Shown: positions 12,156 to 24,700 of the stretch, one piece after another | Layout of the letters: each line of letters begins with the position of its first letter | Position numbering within the stretch: position 1 is the first letter of the stretch | Assembly: GCF_052857255.1 (NCBI RefSeq) | Contig: NC_135497.1 | Location: 119,736,744 to 119,800,743 of the forward strand | Direction of reading: 5' to 3' | Origin: Amblyomma americanum | Taxonomy: Eukaryota; Arthropoda; Arachnida; Ixodida; Ixodidae | Length of the DNA: 64,000 nt | Notes under the pieces: generated by a model | What the model was told of the DNA's origin: nothing | Database searches by the model: none | The model's input: the letters and a program-made list of their open reading frames with translations, nothing else | Program-made: the position numbers and the translations under genes

Positions 12156-12471
12156 TAAAAATAATAATAACAAAGAATAATTCGTTTTTGGGGAAGGGAA
12201 TGGCGCAGTATCTGTCTCATATATCGTTGGACACCTGAGCCGCGCCGTAAGGGAAGGGATAAAGGAGGGAGTGAAAGAAGGAAGAAAGAGGTGCCCGTAT
12301 TGAAGGGCTCGGAATAATTTCGACCACTGGGGATCTTTGACGTGCACTAACATAGCATAGCACACGTTAAAAATCTCCTAATAAAACCGAGTAGTAAATT
12401 AGTCGAGTTGGCGAATCGAACCAGGGCCTCCGGAGTGCGAGACGAGCTCTCTAACCACACCGCCACGCCAG
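12156..12471 (-). repeat. Chimeric SINE: family A body and tail with a different tRNA-like head
   Basis: On the minus strand the core and tail (CACTCCCTCCTTTATC, TGAGACAGATACTGCGCCAT, CCAAAAACGAATTATT) are family A. The head has an A-box-like segment (GGCGGTGTGGTTAGAG) and GGTTCGATTCG. It lacks the CCGCCGCGG signature of the other A and B copies. The linker between head and core also differs. Confidence 0.75.
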
Positions 12472-12535
12472 CTTGATGGTTTGGAATGAACAAAGGCGCG
12501 TCTAGTGAATACGTGGGTGTTTTAGAAGGGTGCTT

Positions 12536-12620
12536 TTTCCTTCACTTACGACGCGGTTTGGGTATCCATCGATGTATGTGAGAAAGACGTCATTTCCTTT
12601 CCTTAAAACCAATTTTATTT
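12536..12620 (+). repeat. SINE family A 3'-end fragment
   Basis: This is a diverged match to the A tail only, from CTTACG.CGCGGTTTGGGT to CCTTAAAACCAATTTT. Head and core are absent. Confidence 0.6.
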
Positions 12621-12642
12621 TCATTTTCTTGCCTTACGACAT

Positions 12643-12941
12643 ACCCGCCGCGGTGGCTCAGTGGTTAGGGCGCTCGACTACTGATCCGGAGTTCCGGGTT
12701 CGAACCCGACCGCGGCGGCTGCGTTTTTATGGAGGAAAAACGCTAAAGCGCCCGTGTCCTGTGCGATGTCAGTGCACGTTAAAGATCCCCAGGTGGTCGA
12801 AATTATTCCGGAGTCCTCCACTACGGCACCTCTTCTTCCTTTCTTCTTTCATTCCCTCCTTTATCCCATCCCTTACGGCGCGGTTCAGGTGTCCAACGAT
12901 ATATGAGACAGATACTGCGCCATTTCCTTCCCCCAAAACCA

Positions 12942-13000
<59 letters not shown>
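12643..13000 (+). repeat. Full-length SINE family A copy with long (ATT)n tail
   Basis: The head has A box TGGCTCAGTGG and B box GGTTCGAACCC, framed by CCGCCGCGGT and ACCGCGGCGG. The core and A tail follow, then about 20 ATT units (12943-13000). A 13-bp target duplication with one mismatch is at 12630-12642 and 13001-13013. The target was itself an older A-type 3' end (CCTTACGGCRTGGTTCGGGTG). Confidence 0.9.
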
Positions 13001-13001
<1 letters not shown>

Positions 13002-13038
13002 GCCTTACGGCATGGTTCGGGTGAAAAAAAACTGAAGT

Positions 13039-13334
13039 TAGGTTTTTGGGGAAGGGAAATGGCGCAGTATCTGGTTCACATCTCGGCGGACACCTGAACC
13101 ACGCCGTAAGGGAAGAGATAAAGGAGGGAGTGAAAGAAGAAAGGAAGGAAGAGGTGCCGTAGTGGAGGCCTCCGGAATAATTTCGACCACCCTGGGGATC
13201 TTTAACGTGCACTGACATTCGCACAGCACACGGCGCCTTAGCGTTTTTCCTCCATAAAAACGCAGCCGCCGCGGTTGTGTTCGAACCCGGTACTCCGGAT
13301 CAGTAGCCGAGCGCCCTGACCACTCAGCCACCAC
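13039..13334 (-). repeat. SINE family A copy inserted in an older SINE 3' end
   Basis: A tail, core and head are in order on the minus strand. The left flank (13002-13023) carries CCTTACGGCATGGTTCGGGTG. The right flank (13337-13360) carries AGATATG...TTTCCTTTCCTTAAATT. Joined, these make a continuous A-type 3' end, so this copy split an older one. Confidence 0.85.
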
Positions 13335-13484
13335 CAAGATATGTTTCCTTTCCTTAAATTGTCCGGGCAAGGCGTCGCGCCGAACGGGCAATGGCGTTCC
13401 GTGGATCCCTTGGCAACGCTGCAACACGCTGTCGCGTGCTGCTCTTAAATACGAAGCTTATGCGCCCTCCAGTTTTTTTCACTT

Positions 13485-13550
13485 TACTTCCTTACGGGTG
13501 CGGTTCGGGTGTCCACCTAGATATGTGAGACAGGCGTCATTTCTCATGGT
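13485..13550 (+). repeat. SINE family A 3'-end fragment
   Basis: It matches the A tail from CTTACGGGTGCGGTTCGGGT to GAGACAGGCGTCATTTC. Head and core are missing. Confidence 0.55.
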
Positions 13551-13935
13551 TTGACCTATGCCTACATTAAAGGTGAAACTTGTGGCCACACTGACCTCTA
13601 GCAACATGCAAGGTCAACCTTGCGGCCCCGCCGACGGCTCGAAAAGCTGGCGTAGTGAAGCTTTTCGCTTCAAAGCCTTCCAAACCTGTCGGTTGGCTCT
13701 GGAGCGTGTGCAACCCGCACATATACCGTCGCGACAAACTATGCATCCCGGTCGGCATCGGTGGCCACCAACGTTTATCGCACTCTGCAGGCATTAACCC
13801 CCACCCCCCTCCCCCCATGAACAACGAGCGGCTCTGGAGGCAGAAGAGGCAGCCATCTCTCTCGCAATACTCTCCATTGAGGAGCAAGAAACAAACCTAC
13901 ATCATCACCAGCTCTCCAGCTGCCTGCCGCAATTA

Positions 13936-14079
13936 ATAATAATAATAATTGGTTTTTGGGGAAAGAGAATGGCGCAGTATGTCTCATATATCGGCGGACA
14001 CCTGAACCGTGCCGTAAGGGAAGGGATAAAGGAGGGAGTGAAAGAAGAAAGGAAGAGAGGTGTCGTAGTGGAGGGCTCC
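13936..14079 (-). repeat. 5'-truncated SINE family A copy with target duplication
   Basis: Only the A tail and the end of the core are present, stopping at GGAGGGCTCC. A perfect 13-bp duplication (CCTGCCGCAATTA) flanks it at 13923-13935 and 14080-14092. The truncation therefore happened at insertion, as in target-primed reverse transcription. Confidence 0.9.
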
Positions 14080-14092
14080 CCTGCCGCAATTA

Positions 14093-15500
14093 CGGCAGGT
14101 GCAGAATATGCGCCCACGCACATCATATCCTCAAAAGCAGAGCACACCAACCAGCCGATGTTATTTCCACACCTTGTCACCACTAACTCCGAAGAAAGCC
14201 AGCGCGCGCGCTATCGCCCGAGCTCGAGTCCCGCACGACGGCTCAGACCATCAGAGCCGGCGTTCGTAAGAGTACTGCGCATTCGTTCAACCCCATCGGC
14301 TCAACCGACACACGTACCCCTCGCCACACAGACACCCTGACGCGGAATCGAGAAGGTGGTGGTGAAAACTTTAATGAACACAGAGGAGTACAGGACACGC
14401 AGGTCCTTGGGCCCCCGCACGGCTCCACTGCACTCGAGGAAGCGGTTGCATGGAAACGGCTCCACACCAAAGCCTACCGCTTTCTTAGGCTCCGCAGCTG
14501 ACAGCAAAGGCCGTAGGAGCTCTGTAGTGAGGGTCCCTCACCGCACATGCAGGAGGCAAAAAAAGAAAAGTTCATCACAGCTGCCATCCACTCCCTCCTT
14601 AAGCCATTCCCAGAAGGTGCGACTGAGGTGTCCACAGAGTGTGAGTCAGTTGGCGCTTTCCAACGGAATTGAGAGAGAGAGAGAGAGATAGAGAGACAAA
14701 CGGAAAGGCAGGGAGGTTAACTAGGCAGCGCCCGGTATGCTACCTTACACGTGGGAAGGGGAACGGAGGGAGAGATAGAAAGGGGAGAGAACTCCATCGG
14801 AATTAATTTTATTTGCCTTAGCACACAACAGCAAGAGGGGACGCTCTTTGACAGCTCGCGGTTATATGTGTCGTTTTGTTATTTTCGAGATGCGTTGATA
14901 AATAAGATCATTTAATTAAAAACTATACGCAAGTTAATAAGTCCATGTTACCTGTGTGTAGTTGAGTCATTTTACGCGACTACACAGATGGATTTAGGGA
15001 GAGCTTAAGAACCGAAGCCAGCCTCTGAAAGGTAGTTCAGAAAGAAGGCGTGAACTGCGAACAGCTTTAGCAAGCCGGGTTTGGCTATGGCACTACGACA
15101 ATGACATCGGGTATCTCTGTTTATTTCTGTGAGGGAAACACCCTGATTTTTTGGAAAATGACACCGATGATTTTTGGGAAATGAACAGCGCATAACTGGC
15201 TACCTGGCTCAGTGGACGCTTCATTCGCGCTTTGAGGTGCGTGGCGTACGTAACGCTTAATCTGTGTCGTGCTTAGGGCGTCCCTACTACTCCGGCGGAG
15301 TTATTAACCACATCAGTTGGCCGGCTTTGAACGAGGTAAGGCAACGCTGGTGGGTAGCTACAAGGCTTGGTTATTTAAGAAAAAAAATCAGCTTGCAATC
15401 ATCGCAGTCGCAAACAACGGCGTCCAGGCAGCGACGCATGCAGCGACTTCCTCTGCAGCTAATACCGACAGAAACACGAATAAAAAGGAAAGCAACTGCG
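14093..15500. other. Intron with possible dispersed-repeat segments
   Basis: 14356-14660 resembles an antisense LINE 3' end, with a TTTAATGAACA-type start. 14666-14795 begins with GA repeats and resembles a tick repeat known to me only from memory. Neither has a second copy here. 14800-15500 shows nothing. Confidence 0.25.
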
Positions 15501-15501
15501 T

Positions 15502-15817
15502 AATAATAATTTGTTTTGGGGGAAAGGAAATGGCGCAGTATCTGTCTCATATATCGTTGGACACCTGAACCGCGCCGTAAGGGAAGGGATAAAGGAGGGA
15601 GTGAAAGAAGAAAGAAAGGAAGGAAGAGGTGCCGTAGTGGAGGGCTCCGGAATAATTTCGACCACTTGGTCGGTTCTTTAACGTGCACTGACATCGCACA
15701 GCACACGGGCTCCTTAGCGTTTTTCCTCCATAAAAACGCAGCCGCCGCGGTCGGGTTCGAACCCGGGAACTCCGGATCAGTAGTCGAGCGCCCTAACCAC
15801 TGAGCCACCGCGGCGGG
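15502..15817 (-). repeat. Full-length SINE family A copy
   Basis: (ATT)n tail, A tail, core and complete head are in order on the minus strand, with intact A and B boxes and the CCGCCGCGG terminal signature. No clear target duplication was found. Confidence 0.9.
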
Positions 15818-16390
15818 TCGCTTCCCTTTGGTCGACGTCGATCCCAATTCGGCATCGCACCGCATACTGCCGCGCTCGCTCACAAGCCGGAAGACTAGGC
15901 AGCGCCCCAAGATGTGGTCCTTGGCGTATATTGGCGGCCGGTAAAGGAGGAGGAGGAGGAGGCGCGAAATGGAACGAGACAGCCAGTGAAATTTCCACTG
16001 TGGGCTCCGTTCGACGCGGTGATGGAAAGGGCACTCCGCATGACGGGCCGACCCCGGCGGAAACGGCCCGGCGACAGATGTCAAAGGGCTCGCCCCCTGA
16101 CCGCAGGGCCCCGCGCCCCTCAACTGTGCCCACGGCAGTGGCATAACTCACGAACGGTGCCGAGAAAAGGAAGAATTGCAATGCGGTGGAGAACAATCTC
16201 CGTTCGCCGCATGCGCCTGAGCGATGCGTTGTGGTTGGATGCTGTTCATTCTGACCAAGGCTATAGACGCACGCGCGACCAGCGCCGGACGTCTCGAGTG
16301 GTTTTACGCGCCGGCGCTGCCTCTACACATTCGCCCGCCTTCTTTCTTTCTTTCTTGTTTCTTTCTTTCTTTCTTTCTTTCTTTCTTGTT

Positions 16391-16445
<55 letters not shown>

Positions 16446-16844
16446 CGGGCTCATTTATTAATCGGATGATTGAGGCAACGCACGCTGCAGATTTCAGAGA
16501 GTCGGGGACGCATTTCGTTCTGTTTGCGATCCTCTTACCTTATTAGAAAAAAAAAACAGATACGAACAAGTATAAAGAAACGGATTGTCACAAGGGTGGC
16601 TTAATTTGTATTTGTTGCCTTATATAGACTGCTTTCCCCTGACAAGTTTCCACTAGCTCTCAATGCCACTCACTGCCCTCTGCTCGAGCGCTGGTTCGGC
16701 TAAAGTGAATTATATCAGTGGAGGGGGTGGTGGTGGCTGAAGCCACCGCTTTCGGGGCACGAAAGTACGCGCTCACTAACGGCGACTAATTCCGGCATTA
16801 GTCGGCTAATGCAGACAAAAACTAATTCGAGACATTTCTGAAGC
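15818..16844. other. GC-rich stretch, then a TTTC array and featureless intron
   Basis: 15830-16330 is GC-rich and open in several frames without paired splice sites. A TTTC array follows at 16340-16445. 16446-16829 shows no element. Confidence 0.4.
16340..16445. repeat. (TTTC)n microsatellite
   Basis: About 106 bp of TTTC repeats with two TTG interruptions. Confidence 0.95.
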
Positions 16845-17157
16845 ATACCCGCCGCGGTGGCTCAGTGGTTAGGGCGCTCGACTACTGATCCGGAGTTCCC
16901 GGGTTCGAACCCGACCGCGGCGGCTGCGTTTTTATAGAGGAAAAACGCTAAGGCGCCCGTGTGCTGTGCGATGTCAGTGCACGTTAAAGATCCCCCGGTG
17001 TGTGAAATTATTCCGGAGCCCTCCACTACGGGACCTCTTTCTTCCTTTCTTCTTTCACTCCCTCCTTTATCCCTTCCCATACGGCGCGGTTCAGGTGTCC
17101 AACGATATATGAGACAGATACTGCGCCATTTCCTTTCCCCAAAAACCAATTATTATC
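16845..17157 (+). repeat. Full-length SINE family A copy with perfect 15-bp target duplication
   Basis: Head, core and tail are complete, and the terminal ATT run is short. AGACATTTCTGAAGC occurs at 16830-16844 and again at 17158-17172, which is the clearest target duplication in the window and sets both element ends. Confidence 0.95.
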
Positions 17158-17172
17158 AGACATTTCTGAAGC

Positions 17173-17943
17173 GCTCTGAATCTGCGCTCAGTGAGGGAAA
17201 TGTCGGGAGTAAAATCCCCCCATAGTAACACCACCAACTCGCATATTTCTCTTCCACCGTCAACGCTCCCCTCACCGTTTTCGCAGAAAGCATATATTAT
17301 CGTATCACACCTTCAAGCACGCTGGTGTTTCCGCCTAAATGTTACGTAATAAATGCGCCCACGTAATTTCGCCTGCCAGCCACACCACGAAGAGAGGGAG
17401 AGCAGTTGCTGCGACTGACAGGCCTGCCAAGAGCGGAGCCCGCCCACTCGCTTTCACTATACAGCGCCCGCAACGGGGAGGACAATTGCGCGCGACGCGG
17501 GGTGTACGTAAACGGGCCCAGACAATGCAACGCGGCCGCTGCCGCTCGGACAGATCGTTCATGCTAGAGTACACACAAGGCGAGCTCGTCGGGAACGCCT
17601 TGTGCTGGACGGGAAACCTTGGTAAGCCGCGGAACATGCAAAAAACACTCGGCCGGTAAGCTTATTGCTTCTCTAGCCGTGAAGGGATGGGTTGGGACTT
17701 CCCTCCTTGTTCATTACCGTAAATCCGGTGCAAGCGCTTCTAGTTCCCTAGGCTGCCATCATGTGCCGCATGACATTGAACATTAAAAAAATATTGCGTT
17801 GACATCATCCGTGACGTAAGAAAGAAAGAACAAGTAAGTGGCTGCCACTGAAACGTTATAGGCCGCTAGGCTTAGCGGCGTTGGCTAGGCGCTGTCGCGA
17901 ATTCCTGGTAATGGTTAAGAAAACGAATTTTGCCCCCGCACCC
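17173..17943. other. Intron, nothing recognised
   Basis: No repeat, exon with paired splice sites or RNA gene was recognised. 17390-17640 is somewhat GC-rich. Confidence 0.4.
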
Positions 17944-18264
17944 ATACCCGCCGCGGTGGCTCAGGGGTTGGTTAGCGCGCGCGGCGACTGATCCGGAGTT
18001 TCCGAGTTCGAACCCGACCGCGGCGGCTGCGTTTTTATGGAGGTAAGACGCCCGTGTGCTGGGCGATGTCAGTGCACATTAAAGATCCCAGGCGGCCGAA
18101 ATTATTCCGGAGCCCTCCACTACGGCACCTCCTTCTTCCTTTCTTCTTTCACTCCCTCCTTTATCTCTTCCCTCACGGCGCGGTTCAGGTGTCCAACGAT
18201 ATATGAGACAGACACTGCGCCATTTCCTTCCCCAAAAAACAATTATTATTATTATTATTATTAT
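17944..18264 (+). repeat. Full-length SINE family A copy, diverged head
   Basis: The A-box region has a short insertion (CAGGGGTTGGTTAGCGCG) and the linker is shortened. Core and tail are typical, ending in (ATT)n. CCCGCAC lies on both sides (near 17936 and 18265), a weak target-duplication candidate. Confidence 0.88.
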
Positions 18265-18275
18265 CCCGCACACTT

Positions 18276-18760
18276 ATTAAAACGCAACGGGATAGAAAAT
18301 TGGAGAGGACAGTTAAGCTCCGCCTGAAGGGTATGACGCGATAGCGTAGTGGGTTAGGCTTTCCATTCTGAGCAGTTTGAAAGCTTTGAACGCATTTTCA
18401 ATTTTTAAATTGTTTCAATTAATTGATCAATTACACCTCTAAATTTCCTTGATTAGGATCATCAAGCATTGACTTTTCATTGTGAGCATTCTGATACCTT
18501 TAAAGCCCCTTTTCCCATTTTTTTTCATTTATTTAACTAATCAATTAAAATGCTTTCAATAACTCGTCATCGCCTATCACACACCAATCAGTCGTCAATC
18601 ACTAGAACCACAAATTACTATGATACGACTTTTTTTATGCAGCCCCCGATTATTTCCCACACGCGGTGCCGACTACGCCGACGGCTTTCCGACCGTACGA
18701 GCTGTATACGCTATGGCGTAATAAAGAACAGGGTGGGGTAGGAGAGAACAGGCCGCGACT
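18276..18760 (+). repeat. Probable dispersed repeat of the CTCCGCCTTAAG family with AT-rich body
   Basis: The start (GGAGAGGACAGTTAAGCTCCGCCTGAAG, abbreviated) is related to 11411-11490 and the right end of 53588-53996. The AT-rich continuation has no second copy here, so the right boundary is uncertain. Confidence 0.4.
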
Positions 18761-21700
18761 TTGGGGAACATGTCCGTTTTTTTCTTGGAACATTTTTCGT
18801 TTCGAAATTGAAAAACACACAAAGCGAAACCAACTTCAGCTGGCAAGTTGCAGTGGTGACTGCGCTAGTTAATGCCACAAAGGTGGCAAAATTTCCAAGG
18901 GCCCCTGCCCTAGCTCAATTCTAGAAATCCCCCCCCCCCCCCCCCCATTTTCTAGTTGTTGTCGAGCAAAAAAATGATGAAGCATCAAGAAAAACCGCAG
19001 ACGAGCGTGTCGCACAGATAGGCCCGTTCGTTTCCGGGTTTTATTTTTCCAGAACTTGGGGGGTAAAAATCGGGCGATATTTTGTGAGTTGAAGTTCGGG
19101 TACAAATCGGGTTATTCAGCAAAGGCTCCACAGTGCGGATTTTATTGGGTCATATTTTGTAGCAGAACACAGTTTGCTACAAGCGCTCCTTTTTTTGTAT
19201 GGGACACATTTTTTTTTTGCACTATGTATGGAAATGGCAGGTTGCACTGCAAGCCTTCTGTTAAATCAGATGTACTTTTCTTTTTTAATTTATGTTCGCT
19301 ATTTCGCCGAGTACACTATCAACTGCTGTGCAGCACTTCTGCTTCCGTGAGACGCCTGCATACCTTTTTGTACACTGCAACATTCATTCAGCGTCAATTC
19401 CACCACTTTAAGCGCAGAAGAGTGTCGCAGCAGGGTGCAGACAGCAGCGGCAGCGCTTGAAACAGTGATGCCAATGAGACGTCCGGTCAGCACCCGTGTT
19501 TTTGCTTCTCGCTTCCGAAACGTATGCTGTTCGAGCTTGGCGTCAAAGAAGCCCCGTCATGAATAAAAAAGAGTTAAAAGAAGTTTTAAATGACCAGTGT
19601 ATTGAAAACATTCCCCTTATGTCCGCACAAGATGTCCGCCAATTTCCTTGCGTTGCCTTCAGCTTTGTCCACAGGGAAACTAAGTTTTCCAAGAAGCTTA
19701 TTTTCGGGCAGGAGTCGGGTTTATCCCGAATCTTAAGAAATGCGCTCGGGTTGCAAGAATCTGGTAAACTCGGGTTTTACCCGCAAGCCAAGGGCCCTGT
19801 GCATACACCGATAGAGGTGACCGAGCTTTACATATACCCGCACGTGCTACGGCAAAGCGCGTTAAATAGCCACCAATTGCCGAAGAACATTACCGTCATC
19901 GTAGCGGACACATCTACTATTTAGCTCATTCCTGCAAGCAGTTCAGTGCCACGTCGAATGTCGCGTAGACACTGACGCCGATCAGTTTTTCCACCTGATA
20001 AGGCTATAGCCCCACACCAACTGCCACCTTGGCCGATGAAAATAAAGTTTATGCTCCTCCTCCGACCAACACCAGCCAATTAGAGCGGGTGCTAGGTGGC
20101 AGTAAACTGGGCCGCTCACGGCCACGCTTCGAGCCAACTGGCGCTCTTTGGCAGAGACGGCAAAGGAAGAACCGAACGAAATCAACAAATGACTAAGAGG
20201 AAGGAACTGCCCCGTGCGAGGACGCAAAGCATCGTGCAATACGCGGCCGCACAGTGAAGGTTCTCGTGAACCGCCGTTCTCGTGAATCGGCGCTGCCGAG
20301 CGTTGCCACACGCATCTCAGAGGTTCGATCGACACTCGGTGCAAGAGGAAGCGGGCCGGACGGCCGATGGATAGCTGCCGTTCCCATCTACGCCACTGCA
20401 ACGAAAGTCCTGTGCCCGGTACTGTCGCCGCCTTCCTGTTTTCCAATTAAGGGTGGCGGAAAACGCCGGGAGGAACCTGCTGACGAATTTCCTCCAGGCC
20501 AATGCAGCCGCTGCGTCGGAAAGATCACATGTTCGCCGCAGTCAAGAATGAAAATGAGTCAGAAGTTTAAACTGAACAAACAGCTTCACAGCTGTAACGA
20601 GAAGCGCAAAAAAAAAATGAAAAGATTAATCTCATAGTTCAAAACATCGGATAAACACTTGTCTGCTCGAATGTTTTTTTCCCTTTGCTTAACGGAGATG
20701 GGTCGGTTACAGCGAGTTTTCCTTTTAATGCTGCTGTTCATTTTAATGGCTATAACAAGAGTAGCACTAATTCGCACAGCTATTAAAGCACACAACGCCG
20801 TTCTTTGGTTGCGTCGCTCCTGCTTATTCACTGCGTGTGAAGTACAGTTCAGCAAACACGCCCATGCGAAACTATAACGTTTTGTAACGCAAGATGGCTA
20901 GATTTCACAAGACGCGCCGTGGATATATTCGAGCATCAGGCGGTTAAGACTGTGGGACCTTGCCGCCGGAACTTGCATGCACCGATATCAATGAAGTGGA
21001 GGTCTTAAGATAGCAAGATTTCACTCGCCGATTTCAGTTCATTACACAAGACAAGAATTTTTGTTTCTGCGAAATAAGCAGGGCATCGCTAGTCTTCATA
21101 AATAGTCCGTACGTGAAGAGGGAATACCATTGGTTATCAGATTAGGCGTTCCACTCGGGCGCGAAGTTTAACTGACGTTATTTCGCTCAACTAGACATGT
21201 CATGGCTGCTGCTACGCTTTCATAAGTTACAAGCGTGCAGGCAGTTCACAATATCCCGAGAGCCATGACATTTACCTATTTATATCGCCCGACACTCCCG
21301 ACAACGAACGTGCGCAGTAGGCCTGTTTAAATATAGACACTGCCGTGTTTCCTGTCAATAAGAATCCGCTAACTTCGTTACCACCTCCGCTCCCCATGGA
21401 AATCCGCCTAAAACAGAGCCGGAGGCGAAGGCCCGCCAAGTTTTCCCATTGAGCCACTAGAGCGGACACGAAAGAAAGCGGATGGCGAGAGCGCATCCGC
21501 GACTCGCCGGAAGCGCGCACAGTGCGAAGATGACTAAGTGGCAGCGAAGACAACCAGAGTGTTTGTGCGTAAACACACACACACAACTGCGATTCCTGTT
21601 ATCTGCGCGACTGACAGGCGGGCAGCGCTGACGCTTTCAAGGCGATGCACTTGGCATATACGGAAGGGCGAGCGGGCATCGCAGGAAGGAGGCCCTCCCT

Positions 21701-24700
21701 CGACCGCCCCCTGACATAAGCGCGTGAAAAAGAGCGCAGCGCCGTGACGCCGGAGAGCAGCTGCGATTCCCTGAACTGTCGACCCGCGAGCACCTCGCCG
21801 CCGCTGCTCCGGCCGGCGGTGGCGCGACACGACGCGTGCATTTGCATACACGTCCCGGGGGACGCTGCAAAAAAAAAAAAAAAAGGGGGGGGGGGGGGCG
21901 CGAAATGCGCGGGAACTGAGTCAAGGCGAGAGGAGAGTAGGACGTTTTGGAAGGACGGCCCGATTGAATGACGACTCTTACGTCGCGGCTGCTCGCGGCC
22001 AGAGTTATCGGACTGGCTCCGGCTGACCCGCTTTCCCCCTTTCCATTCGCGCGTCAAAACTTGGAGCCCGCTGCTCTATTGACGGACTGGTTTGCTGTCA
22101 ACTTCGGCTCCAGTTCGTTGACGTGACAGCGAAAGTAGCGACCCCTAACCCATTTCAACGAAAGCGACAAAGAATGTCCCGCGCACTGGGGCCGAAAGGA
22201 GAGAGACCGATTACGTCACACGGCAGCAAACCAGCGCCACACCGGTCGGCACTCCGCGAGGGAGACCCGTCTTCAGTGCGTTAAGTGCGCGCGTAGCGGA
22301 CGGCGACGAATTAGCCGCGCATACAGTTATCCATGCACACTAACATTTGCGTCTCCTTCTTTACTCAAGAAACGCGACGACCGACAGGCAGATATCAAAA
22401 AAATCCGGCACTGTCACCAACACGCCGCATCATCGAAGCAAACTGCATGCGCTCGCTCAGCCGCGAACTGAACAGGTTGTAACGCCGAGGGGCAATTCTC
22501 GATAGAGCATTGTGGAACACAGAAAGAGGCCCGATCGTTTGCTTACTAGTATTTTAAGCAGGAGATTAATTTGCCTTTTACGTCTCGTCAGTCCAAAGAG
22601 CTCCGAATGTGCAGGTACCGGCAACAGAAAGAACTGAACGAGAACTAGGAACGTGTTGAGGCGCAAAGTGCGTAATATGTTCGCATAACGCGGTACTCGA
22701 AAGATAGACGTCACGCACATACCAGCAAAACGTGCGGCACAACATCAAACACTGGACAATGGTTTCACACCATTGTTTCTTCCTTCCCGGCTGTTGGGTA
22801 TAAAGGCGCAGGCAGAACACTGGGCCAACATTCAGTGGATCGTAGGCTACGTTACAGCTGCACGCAGCTGCTACAAATTGCTGCGACTACGTCCCCGCTA
22901 CGTATTCACTAGGCGGCCCACTCGCCAGGATTGCTTGCGCGGGCGTACAGCAAGTATACCCGCACCAAGCGCGTGCACAGGCACGAGCCGCAGGGCAGGC
23001 GCCTAAGAGACAACGGAAACTGCCCGTAGAGAGCTAACAGGGACAGCCGGCGGACGCTGCGGAGCGAATCTCGATTCTCGCGGAGAAAAATGCCCACCGG
23101 TGGCCCCGGAATTAGCAACCTAGTTTAGTCCGTAAACGCGTTCCGTGCTTAGCGGGCGGGCGGGTAATGAGGCTCGCGAACACGGCCGGGCGCAGAGCGC
23201 CACGAGGACGGGCCGCACGCTTCCTCCCATGGCTGCAGTGCCGGTAATGACGCCGCCGTAGAATGTGGTACAAAAGTTCACGTGAGCGCAACCACGGTTG
23301 CGTGCACCGTTTCGGGAGCACTGGCGCCGCCGGTGAAAACACCGCTGTGCACCGCCGGCTGCACTGCTGCCTGGGGATGGGGCGCTCCCCGAACGCGTTC
23401 CGCCGCAAAGCGGGACGGCCGTGCCTTCCCGGGGCCCCGCTGGGAAAGTGAGCACTTGGCTGCCGCGGGCTCCGAAGGCGCCCATGGCGAAACGCGCGTC
23501 CAAGGCTCGCGAAGCGCCGCTCTGCTTCGGCATCACAAGGGCATTCGCCGCCGCGTCTGCAGTCTTTAGGCGCCGACGTTAATCCTATACCGCTGGGCGA
23601 ATTGGTATCTCGTGGACGTGGTTGCAGGGGTCAACAGCAGGCCCAGTAAGTGCTGAGAATGACACCCTACTCGGCTTCATTGGTGAGACGCGCGCTCTGT
23701 ATGTGTATACAACGGATCGGAACAAGTGTTCCCGAGAGCTGGGCCGTCAACGGCACGCGCTGACCTTGAATAAAATAAAGCTGCCACCATTTCAACTTTG
23801 CCGCACATACTGCCAGGTTAGTAACGCTGAAGGAGGCTGCCCCTTGCTGAAGCTCATGAACCCGAGTGGAGCGCAAATATGTGCCGTACCAGCCAAAAGC
23901 AGCACGGTCGGGAGCGGCCTTGCTTGGACGCCTGCAGTACACCGAGACGGCGAACGAAGTGACAGATACAGCCGGAAAGACGCGAATTTACACGAGCCTG
24001 TGTGAACAACCATTTCTTTATCGCAAATCCATAGACAATGTGTAAGATAAAGCAAGTGACAAACACACTGACTGGCCATTGTGCTAGGCTTGGAGAGAGA
24101 GAGAGAGACCGCAGGCCGGTACATTTCGCATAATATTGCATCGAAAGCGTCAACAATTCATAATGCCGTCGAGGCAGCAGAATCCTACCTTGAACCACTT
24201 TATATGTGCACCCTCTGCTTTGAAGCGTAATGCGATTCGGCGAAGAAAGACGCAAACGACCACAAACTCAGCGATGTTACTGGCAAGTGTATTATAAACC
24301 AAACACTGCTATATGATCTGTGGAAATAGCAAAACGAAGATAAAAAATGTCCTACTTCTAAATGAGGTGCACAGCCCATGCAAGTCAAAGTGGAGTTCGC
24401 CCCGGCAACATTAGAGTCGACTACGCCGCCCGCCATGTTTAAACGACGCGCGTCACATGCAGCTTACAGAGTGGCAGCACACACACTTACACCTTGAAAT
24501 TATTACGAATTTTTGTGATGAGCTTAAAACCGCTGGTCAGAATCGGGTGATGCGAAACGCTTTTAGTTTAGCCCCTCAAAGGTCATCTAGGGTACGACTA
24601 TCGGGGAGAATAAAAATAAATGCATGAACAATCCAAGGAAAGCCAGAAGCGCGCACGAAATCAGTAGCTTAATGGAAACCGGCATTATCCGAGTGCAGCG

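Noticed and set aside
12644..12720. SINE heads as functional tRNA genes
   Set aside because: They continue directly into SINE bodies, recur at many sites and lack a normal tRNA cloverleaf. They are pol III promoter relics.
15371..16144. 257-codon minus-strand open frame
   Set aside because: Much of it translates the SINE A copy at 15502-15817, and the same peptide pieces recur at other SINE copies.
22799..22840. TATA box with initiator
   Set aside because: The spacing is slightly long (about 35 bp), and no credible transcript or coding sequence follows.
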